The translations under genes were made by a program, and so were the position numbers. From positions 1 to 6,758 of the forward strand of contig DAOVPZ010000061.1 in the NCBI GenBank assembly GCA_030628975.1: a DNA stretch of 6,758 nt. The letters are read 5' to 3'. Under the pieces are notes generated by a model that was not told the origin of the DNA, did not search any database, and saw only the letters and a program-made list of their open reading frames with translations. Shown piece by piece: positions 1 through 5,726 of this stretch (positions are counted from its first letter, which is position 1; every line of letters begins with the position of its first letter). The stretch comes from Candidatus Cloacimonadota bacterium. GTDB taxonomy: Bacteria > Cloacimonadota > Cloacimonadia > JGIOTU-2.

Positions 1-290
1 AAGGGAAAAAAGTAGCAGATGGTGTAATGTTGCGGATTGTCCCAGCCACAAAAGAAGTTTATGGACAAATGTTAAAAGAAGGTTTCATACAAATTCTTTA
101 TGATGCAGGTGCAATTATATCAAATCCAGGATGTGGCGGATGTGCATCCGGTCAAATTGGCATGACAGGAAAAGGTGAGGTGCAGATATCTACTTCCAAC
201 CGTAATTTCGCAGGAAAACAAGGTGATGGTCAAACCTATCTTGCAAGTCCAGTTACTGCAGCCAAAGCAGCTCTTAATGGAAAATTTTAA
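1..290 (+). CDS. leuC: 3-isopropylmalate dehydratase large subunit (aconitase superfamily), C-terminal part only
   Basis: This is the 3' end of a gene that begins upstream of the window; the first whole codon is at base 3 and the TAA stop is at 288-290. About 95 residues are present. The read-through starts GKKVADGVMLRIVPATKEVY, typical of the last part of LeuC/homoaconitase large subunits. The motif NPGCGGC (Cys codons at 132-134 and 141-143) gives the CxxC pair that binds the [4Fe-4S] cluster; the third Cys would lie upstream. STSNRNF (189-209), followed by a GDGQTYLASP segment, matches the conserved Arg-containing substrate loop and the C-terminal YLASP signature. With the small subunit it should interconvert 2- and 3-isopropylmalate in leucine biosynthesis, in the cytoplasm. 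Relatives acting on homoaconitate, citramalate/methylmalate or dimethylmalate share these motifs, so the exact substrate is not settled. The downstream peptidase gene starts one base after the stop. Confidence 0.9.
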   Translation, partial: GKKVADGVMLRIVPATKEVYGQMLKEGFIQILYDAGAIISNPGCGGCASGQIGMTGKGEVQISTSNRNFAGKQGDGQTYLASPVTAAKAALNGKF

Positions 291-291
291 T

Positions 292-1536
292 ATGAGAAGT
301 AAATTTATTTTATTGTTAATCATCCTATTACTATTAGTTTTCTGGATTTTTAATGAATATAGAAAAAAGTCACTAATTCCTGTTCCTGAAGAAACTAATC
401 CTTATACTTCAATTTGTGGGAAGATAAAAAAAGGGAAATCTCTTTATTCTATATTATTGGAAAATAATATTGATGTATCTGAAGCATATAAAATTACAAA
501 TTCACTGAATAAGATTTTTGACCTCAGATATACTCATCCCAATGATAGTTTTGTAATACAAATTGATACCTTAGAACAAGTACAAATCGTAGAATATTCT
601 CCTGATAAGTTTAGCAAATATATTGTAATCCGAGATACTATTGGTGGATATATTACTCATAAAGTAGAGACTGAATTAACTAAAGAAATCAAAATTTCAT
701 CAGCAACTATCGAATCATCTTTATATGAAGCATTTGTGAATAAGGGAATAAATCCAGAAATTGTAATGAATTATAGTGATATATTTCAATGGGATATTGA
801 CTTTTTCATTGATCCTCGCGAAGGAGATAGCTGTAAAGCCATTTATGAAGTATTTACTAATAATAATAAAATCTTGAAATATGGAAATATATTAACAGCA
901 TCTTATAAAGGTAAGAATTTTGATCTAACTGCATACTATTATGACAATGGTGGTAAATTTCATGGTTATTATGATAAAGATGGACAATCATTTCAAAAAG
1001 CCTTTTTGAAATCCCCACTTACTTATTCTTACATTAGTTCGTATTTTGGCATGAGATTACATCCTATTGTAAAAAAGGTCTGGCTACACAACGGAGTTGA
1101 TTATGCTGCACCTATGGGTACTCCTGTCGCAGCTTCAGCCGATGGAGTGGTTATTCACAAAGGCTGGAAAGGTGGTCACCCAACTCCGAAAGGAAATATT
1201 GGCGGATATGGTAATACTATTATGATCCGTCATAGTAATGGCTACAAAACCTTATATGGTCATCTCAGTAGATATGCTCGTGGAATTAATGTTGGCACAA
1301 GAATAAAACAACATGATATAATCGGGTTTGTTGGTTCTACTGGATGGTCAACCGGACCACATCTCCATTATACTATTTATCAATACGATCAAGCCATAAA
1401 TCCTTTAAAATTAAACAATGTTTCTGGACCTCCAATCCCAGCAGAGCTTATTGATGATTTCCACAGGATTGTTATAAGTTTGGATGAATTTTTGCAGAAT
1501 GAAGAATCAAATCTTGAGATTATATCAAAGAAATAA
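292..1536 (+). CDS. Membrane-anchored M23 family zinc metallopeptidase (MepM/OapA-type murein endopeptidase)
   Basis: This gene encodes a 414-aa protein. The start at 292 is chosen because it gives a short basic N-terminus (MRSKF) and a hydrophobic signal-anchor at about residues 5-20; the open frame runs back into leuC to 175, but that extension is not plausible. Residues about 40-90 look like a LysM/OapA-like domain (GKIKKGKSLYSILLENN), and about 130-185 resemble the second domain of Csd3/MepM-type peptidases (NPEIVMNYSDIFQWDIDFF). The C-terminal M23 lytic domain (about 245-375) is intact: H266 and D270 in HNGVD and H359 in HLHY are the expected zinc ligands, and H324 (YGHLSR) and H357 the expected catalytic histidines. 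Family knowledge suggests cleavage of peptide cross-links in peptidoglycan, in the periplasm. The gene lies between the two dehydratase subunits with a 1-nt gap after leuC and no clear Shine-Dalgarno site, so translation may be coupled to leuC. The specific bond cut cannot be told. Confidence 0.93.
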   Translation: MRSKFILLLIILLLLVFWIFNEYRKKSLIPVPEETNPYTSICGKIKKGKSLYSILLENNIDVSEAYKITNSLNKIFDLRYTHPNDSFVIQIDTLEQVQIVEYSPDKFSKYIVIRDTIGGYITHKVETELTKEIKISSATIESSLYEAFVNKGINPEIVMNYSDIFQWDIDFFIDPREGDSCKAIYEVFTNNNKILKYGNILTASYKGKNFDLTAYYYDNGGKFHGYYDKDGQSFQKAFLKSPLTYSYISSYFGMRLHPIVKKVWLHNGVDYAAPMGTPVAASADGVVIHKGWKGGHPTPKGNIGGYGNTIMIRHSNGYKTLYGHLSRYARGINVGTRIKQHDIIGFVGSTGWSTGPHLHYTIYQYDQAINPLKLNNVSGPPIPAELIDDFHRIVISLDEFLQNEESNLEIISKK

Positions 1537-1597
1537 ATTTTTTGTTAAAACCCAAAAAAATTGACACATAATATATTACTACCCAAATTTTCGCTTA

Positions 1598-2113
1598 ATG
1601 CAAAAAGATATTAAAATAAAAGGCAAAATCTGGATAATCATTGATAAAAATAACAATCTAATAAACGATATTGATACGGATATGATTTTTCACAATAGAT
1701 ATCTAGCAATTACTGACATTAATGAAATGGGAAAATATACTTTTGATAACCTTAATGGATGGAAAGATTTTGCCCAAAAAGCAGGACAAGGAGATATTGT
1801 TATTACTGGTAAAAATTTTGGAGCTGGTTCTTCAAGGCAACAAGCGGTTGATTGTTTCAGGTCATTGGGAATACAAGCTATTTTATCTGAATCATTTGGT
1901 GCAATCTACAAACGGAATGCAATAAATTCTGGCTTGCCAATTCTAAAAATCAAAAAAATAGATTTGAATAAACTTCATCAAAGAGAATTACTTGAAATTA
2001 ATATAAAAGATGGTTCAACATCTTCAGAATGTTTGGAAATCGAGCCTTTTCCCAAAGTTCAGATGGACATTTATCAAGCAGGGAATTTATTTGAGTTTGG
2101 GAAACAGATATAA
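1598..2113 (+). CDS. leuD: 3-isopropylmalate dehydratase small subunit (aconitase swivel domain)
   Basis: The product is 171 aa, the usual length for stand-alone LeuD/homoaconitase small subunits. The N-terminus has the expected beta strand followed by DIDTD (residues 24-28) and YLAITD (35-40), the substrate-specificity loop region. GAGSSRQQA (75-83) corresponds to the family GxGSSREHA signature, and RNAINSGLP (106-114) to the conserved RNAxNxGLP segment. It is the partner of the large subunit encoded at 1-290, and the pair forms the heteromeric cytoplasmic hydro-lyase of leucine biosynthesis or a close relative. The usual Cys and Glu-His of GCGSSREH are replaced by Ala and Gln-Gln, which makes the exact substrate less certain (homoaconitate- and dimethylmalate-type enzymes are alternatives). 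No Shine-Dalgarno site is visible before the ATG, and 61 AT-rich bases separate it from the peptidase gene. The start agrees with family N-termini. Confidence 0.88.
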   Translation: MQKDIKIKGKIWIIIDKNNNLINDIDTDMIFHNRYLAITDINEMGKYTFDNLNGWKDFAQKAGQGDIVITGKNFGAGSSRQQAVDCFRSLGIQAILSESFGAIYKRNAINSGLPILKIKKIDLNKLHQRELLEINIKDGSTSSECLEIEPFPKVQMDIYQAGNLFEFGKQI

Positions 2114-2114
2114 A

Positions 2115-2136
2115 GACCTTCAAGATCTTGAAGGTC
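2115..2136. repeat. Perfect 22-bp palindrome after leuD; possible terminator hairpin or dispersed repeat
   Basis: The left arm GACCTTCAAG (2115-2124), centre AT, and right arm CTTGAAGGTC (2127-2136) are exactly self-complementary. As RNA it can fold into a 9-bp stem with a GATC loop, starting one base after the leuD stop. No T-run follows (the next bases are GTTCATTATAAAT), so it is not a classic intrinsic terminator on the + strand. It could still stabilise or end the upstream mRNA, be a copy of an intergenic palindromic repeat, or be a dimeric protein-binding site. The structure is certain; the role is not. Confidence 0.6.
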
Positions 2137-2157
2137 GTTCATTATAAATAATATAAA
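2128..2157 (+). promoter_or_regulatory. Candidate sigma70-like promoter for the membrane-protein operon
   Basis: TTGAAG (2128-2133) and TATAAA (2152-2157) are separated by 18 bases and resemble -35 and -10 elements ahead of the first gene of the operon. The -35 would lie inside the right arm of the palindrome, which could allow control at that site. The predicted transcript start would fall very near the ribosome binding site, leaving a very short leader. The region is AT-rich, so chance matches are likely. This is a weak call. Confidence 0.22.
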
Positions 2158-2162
2158 TTTCA

Positions 2163-2170
2163 GAAAGGAG
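2163..2170 (+). promoter_or_regulatory. Ribosome binding site that selects the GTG start at 2178
   Basis: GAAAGGAG ends 7 bases before GTG at 2178-2180. The next in-frame ATG, at 2190, would be 19 bases away, which is too far. The GTG is therefore preferred, giving the N-terminus MKIYMKILFLL. Confidence 0.75.
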
Positions 2171-2177
2171 CAAAAAA

Positions 2178-5048
2178 GTGAAAATTTATATGAAAATCCT
2201 TTTTCTTCTTACAATTCTATTTTTCCTTTTTAGTGGAATTGTAAGTGCAAAGTTACTTCCTAATGATGAACCTGTTACAGGGCTTACAGTGGAAGATTTA
2301 CCTTATGATGATGGTGGAGGATTAATTCTAAGCTGGAATCCACTTCCTAAAGAGAAGAAAATTATTGAATATCGTATCTATCGAGGTGTTACTCCAGATT
2401 CTCTTTTTTATATAGGCAAGATACCTGTAGATCCCAAAACTGGTATTATTGGCGATACAATGAGATATGTTGATCAAAGTTGGGTATTCTTTGTTGATGC
2501 TACTTCTCCTGCTAAACAGAGAAGAGAGAAGGGACAACGAAAAGAGGAAAAAAATGCACAAGGAATCTCGGGTTATGATGTCCTTTATCGTAGAATGCCT
2601 AGAGATATGAAAGTTTATGGTCCAATTTTGAAGGAATATAGAATACTTACAGTTATTCCACTTAAAAAGTATGTATATAAAACAAGGATGAGGGAGTTTA
2701 CTGAAGTTGACACTACTGAAGAGGGAGAAATAGATACAACATCAACAATAAAAGCAGGTTTAAAACTTGAGCAATTTAGATATCTTTATACAAAGCATAT
2801 TGTAGGAAAGGATTATTATTATGCGATTCAAGCATTAAATCTCACCAGAAGGGCTTCTCCTATTTCTGAAATCGTATCTGGACGAACTATTGATAATCCA
2901 CCAGAGAAATTGAAAGAGTTTTATGCAGTTGCATATACAGATGCAGAAAAGATGCATTTTGAGTGGACTTTACCTACTTTTGCTGAAGACCAGAAACAAT
3001 TCAACATTTATCTTTATGATGAAAATGGGGAAAAATATGGAATATTTACCCGTGCTGATGCTTATCCATACACACCTCAGACAAATGCAATTGTAACATT
3101 TGATTCTATTGCAGTTAAATTCCCAGCATTCAATCCTGCAAATATGAAATGGTATAAATTCAATATTGGAGAGATTGACCGTAAGAATCAGGAAACACTT
3201 GCAAAAGATTCACCGATTCCTGCTGAAATAACCACTACAGCTATCCTACCAGATCCACCAAAATATTTTACAGTTGAAGACAACCCCAATGATAAAGGTG
3301 ACCAAATACGAATTTATTTTGATGAATCATTTCTTGGTATCTCAAAAATGCATTATAATGATGAATTTACCAAACTTAATGTAAACTATTTTATTAAAGA
3401 TAATTATTTATTTAAAGTAAGAAAATTAACTCTTAATATAAATGGAAACGAAAAGACTGAATATGTTCTTGATGATAGAGTAAAATTCAAAGTTAATTGG
3501 GATCCCAATAAGCCGATGCTTATTACTGCTACTTTTAAATGCCGAAATAAAGGAGAAAAATTACCGGAGGATTATTCAATATCACATATATTTATATATG
3601 ATAAGAATATGGAATTTGTTCGTGTAGATAATCTAACTGAAAGTGAACTTAATGACTTACAAATAAATGATCCTGAAATGTATAAAGTATACATCAAATA
3701 TAAAGAATTCGAAAAATATAACTACCAGGTTTACAAAATTAATAAATTTAGTGATGTTTATCGCTTCCCCAAACTTCTTTCATATATGGAGAGAGAATAT
3801 CTTGATAGAGTGGGATATGAAACAGTAGAGTTTAGAGGTGATCCTCGATTTCAACTCGATGATAAAAGGCTATATGTGAATTCATATTTAGGCATCGAAA
3901 ATTGGAAGGATGAATATCCATTTTATACAATGGCAATCTATCTTGAGCAATTGGAAAAAAATAATGAAGAGATTCGTGATGAAATTGCTAAATTTCAAAA
4001 AGAGATAGATGAGACAACAGACGAGGAAAAAATTGATAGTTTAAATACTCTTATTCAAGACTATACTGATTTAATCGAAGATAAACCACCAATCGTGAAA
4101 CTTGCAAATCAACAGAAAACTGACAAAGCCAGAATGAAAATTTTGAATAATGCTCACTGTACTGCAAAACGGACCTTCAATTATTTTATAAGAAAAACTG
4201 ATGGAAAAGGTCATTATGTTGATACCCCTGTATATACACAACCTGATGGTGAGCAATACCTTTTTCCTGTTTCAAACTGGTTTAATAATAATGAAATCAT
4301 TACTTTAATTGCAGTATTGCTTTTCGCAATATTAGTTTATTTTATGGTTAAATTGGCAAAAAAAGGTAAAAAATTATATATTCGCCCAATTGCAGGTATT
4401 GAAGAAATTGATAATGCTCTGGGTCGTGCCACTGAAATGGGAAGACCTATTCTATTTGTTCCAGGATTAAGCAGTATTAGTGATGTTGCAACTCTGGCAG
4501 GTTTGGCAATACTTAGTAAGGTTGCCAAAAAAGCTGCAGAATACGATACTAAAATATTAGTACCTATTCGGGATTTTATTGTATTACCGATTGCTCAAGA
4601 AATAGTTAAAGAGGCACATTATGAAGCGGGTCGCCCCGATACTTATGATAAAAATAGCGTATTCTTTATCACAACAGCTCAATTTGCATTTGTCTCAGGT
4701 GTTAATGGAATTATGATTCGGGAGAAAACTGCTACTAACTTTTACATGGGTATGTTCTGGGCTGAATCATTACTTATGACAGAGACAGGTAGTATGACCG
4801 GTGCTATCCAGATCGCAGGAACTGATGCTATTACTCAGCTCCCATTCTTTATCACTACTTGCGATTACACACTTATTGGTGAAGAATTATATGCAGCAAG
4901 TGCATATCTTTCTAAACAACCTCTTATTCTCGGAACCTTGAAAGCCCAGGATTATATAAAACTTCTTATTGTTATTTCTGTTGTTCTCGGAACCCTAGTT
5001 TCAACTGTTCATTTAACCTTCTTTATGAATTGGTTCCCAGCTAAATAG
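2178..5048 (+). CDS. Large membrane protein: signal peptide, FN3-like domains, coiled coil, TM helix, conserved C-terminal domain of unknown function (DUF6754-like)
   Basis: The product is 956 aa, with a GTG start supported by its ribosome binding site. Residues 1-24 form a Sec signal peptide with a likely cut after VSA. Three FN3-like regions follow: one at about 33-235, split by an insertion of roughly 100 residues rich in charged residues; one at about 240-355; and one at about 357-460. The first and third begin with the same TVED-x-P-x-D-x-G motif (37-46 and 365-374). Residues about 589-645 are a charged, heptad-like coiled coil. A transmembrane helix spans about 706-727, followed by a basic stretch, so the preceding ~680 residues should be outside the cytoplasm. 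The conserved domain at about 738-920 has alternating strands and helices and the motifs GRATEMGRP (749-757), FWAES, ETG (869-871), AGTD (880-883) and TTCDYTLIGEELYAAS. A second transmembrane helix lies at about 928-950. From memory the C-terminal domain matches DUF6754 (number not verified). No function is known to me. It leads a four-gene membrane operon and is probably the core or scaffold of a complex. Confidence 0.88.
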   Translation: MKIYMKILFLLTILFFLFSGIVSAKLLPNDEPVTGLTVEDLPYDDGGGLILSWNPLPKEKKIIEYRIYRGVTPDSLFYIGKIPVDPKTGIIGDTMRYVDQSWVFFVDATSPAKQRREKGQRKEEKNAQGISGYDVLYRRMPRDMKVYGPILKEYRILTVIPLKKYVYKTRMREFTEVDTTEEGEIDTTSTIKAGLKLEQFRYLYTKHIVGKDYYYAIQALNLTRRASPISEIVSGRTIDNPPEKLKEFYAVAYTDAEKMHFEWTLPTFAEDQKQFNIYLYDENGEKYGIFTRADAYPYTPQTNAIVTFDSIAVKFPAFNPANMKWYKFNIGEIDRKNQETLAKDSPIPAEITTTAILPDPPKYFTVEDNPNDKGDQIRIYFDESFLGISKMHYNDEFTKLNVNYFIKDNYLFKVRKLTLNINGNEKTEYVLDDRVKFKVNWDPNKPMLITATFKCRNKGEKLPEDYSISHIFIYDKNMEFVRVDNLTESELNDLQINDPEMYKVYIKYKEFEKYNYQVYKINKFSDVYRFPKLLSYMEREYLDRVGYETVEFRGDPRFQLDDKRLYVNSYLGIENWKDEYPFYTMAIYLEQLEKNNEEIRDEIAKFQKEIDETTDEEKIDSLNTLIQDYTDLIEDKPPIVKLANQQKTDKARMKILNNAHCTAKRTFNYFIRKTDGKGHYVDTPVYTQPDGEQYLFPVSNWFNNNEIITLIAVLLFAILVYFMVKLAKKGKKLYIRPIAGIEEIDNALGRATEMGRPILFVPGLSSISDVATLAGLAILSKVAKKAAEYDTKILVPIRDFIVLPIAQEIVKEAHYEAGRPDTYDKNSVFFITTAQFAFVSGVNGIMIREKTATNFYMGMFWAESLLMTETGSMTGAIQIAGTDAITQLPFFITTCDYTLIGEELYAASAYLSKQPLILGTLKAQDYIKLLIVISVVLGTLVSTVHLTFFMNWFPAK

Positions 5049-5057
5049 AAATGTTAT

Positions 5058-5073
5058 CCTCGCTAATGCGGGG
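5058..5073 (+). other. Small hairpin just upstream of the second operon gene
   Basis: CCTCGC (5058-5063) and GCGGGG (5068-5073) pair with one G-U wobble around a TAAT loop, and T5057/A5074 can extend the stem by one pair. It is a GC-rich island in an AT-rich 39-bp spacer and ends one base before the AAGGAG site. It could modulate ribosome access or mark an mRNA processing point. It has no T-run and is not a terminator. The pairing is seen directly; any function is a guess. Confidence 0.35.
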
Positions 5074-5074
5074 A

Positions 5075-5080
5075 AAGGAG
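5075..5080 (+). promoter_or_regulatory. Ribosome binding site that selects the ATG at 5088
   Basis: AAGGAG ends 1 base before the ATG at 5082 and 7 bases before the ATG at 5088. The normal spacing favours 5088, so the protein should start MKRTIPLL, two residues shorter than the longest reading. Confidence 0.75.
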
Positions 5081-5087
5081 TATGATA

Positions 5088-5714
5088 ATGAAAAGGACAA
5101 TACCACTATTAATAGTAATGACTCTCGGTTTTTTATTTGTATTGCATGTATTTATACCGAGTAAAGAGTCTGTTGAATTTTTCGATTGGTTTATGAAATG
5201 GATTAAAGTTATCGGACCCTTTGCAATAATATTGGGTATAGGTAGCTTATTAATGGTCCATGGAAATAAAATTAAAAGAAAAGCTCCTAATTGGGGTTAT
5301 AGCATAGTTACGATTGTTGCATTAGTAATCACGACTCTTACAGGTTTTATTTGGGGAATTCAAGAAGGTACTCCCTATATGTGGATATTTAAAAACTTCA
5401 ATGTTCCTCTTGGTGCAACTATGTTTTCATTGTTGGCTTTCTATATAGCATCAGCAGCTTATAAAGCTTTCAGAGCTCGGTCTATTGAAGCAACAGTACT
5501 GTTAGCTGCAGCTATTATTGTTATGCTTGGTCGTGTTTCAATAGGTCAGGCAATAACTCACTGGATCCCTGATATTACAGAATGGATATTGAATGTTCCA
5601 AATTTGGCGGCAAAAAGAGGTATTATGTTGGGTGTCGGATTGGGTATGACTGCCACCTCTTTGAAGATTATGTTGGGAATTGAAAGAACCTACTTAGGTG
5701 GCGGAAAGGATTAA
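5088..5714 (+). CDS. Polytopic membrane protein of unknown function, second gene of the DUF6754-like operon
   Basis: The product is 208 aa. The start at 5088 is chosen over 5082 by ribosome-binding-site spacing. About six hydrophobic helices can be seen at roughly residues 5-23, 40-57, 71-90, 109-126, 133-152 and 177-196. Conserved-looking segments are YIASAAYKAFRARSIEA (119-135), MLGRVSIG (146-153) and the C-terminal GIERTYLGG (197-205). The loop between helices 5 and 6 (about 154-176) is amphipathic, with several Trp and Ile residues, and may lie on the membrane surface. I recognise no transporter, enzyme or secretion family. From memory, similar proteins with the AFRARxIEA and GIERxYLG motifs sit next to homologues of the flanking genes in other phyla. 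It lies 39 bases after the first gene and ends directly at the ribosome binding site of the third, so it is probably a membrane subunit of the same complex. Confidence 0.88.
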   Translation: MKRTIPLLIVMTLGFLFVLHVFIPSKESVEFFDWFMKWIKVIGPFAIILGIGSLLMVHGNKIKRKAPNWGYSIVTIVALVITTLTGFIWGIQEGTPYMWIFKNFNVPLGATMFSLLAFYIASAAYKAFRARSIEATVLLAAAIIVMLGRVSIGQAITHWIPDITEWILNVPNLAAKRGIMLGVGLGMTATSLKIMLGIERTYLGGGKD

Positions 5715-5720
5715 AGGAGG
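5715..5720 (+). promoter_or_regulatory. Strong ribosome binding site for the third operon gene
   Basis: AGGAGG begins immediately after the TAA of the preceding gene and ends 6 bases before the ATG at 5727. It is the best Shine-Dalgarno match in the window and fixes the start. Confidence 0.8.
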
Positions 5721-5726
5721 AGTAAA

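Noticed and set aside
27..290. Stand-alone 87-aa protein starting at 27
   Set aside because: The frame is open back to the window start with typical LeuC sequence before that ATG, so it is an internal Met of a truncated gene.
175..291. N-terminal extension of the peptidase frame back into leuC
   Set aside because: The extension overlaps the conserved end of leuC, reads as low-quality sequence, and would place 39 residues before an otherwise normal signal-anchor. The start at 292 is better.
1538..1560. T-run and A-run after the peptidase stop, as a possible terminator
   Set aside because: The arms TTTTTTG and CAAAAAA can pair, but the stem is almost all A-T and is not followed by a T-run. 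It is more likely low-complexity intergenic sequence.
1561..1597. TTGACA box upstream of leuD, as a possible leuD promoter
   Set aside because: The -35 match is exact, but no acceptable -10 lies 16-18 bases downstream (CCAAAT, CAAATT or AAATTT), and the TATATT-like bases are only 2-5 bases away. In such AT-rich DNA this is weak support.
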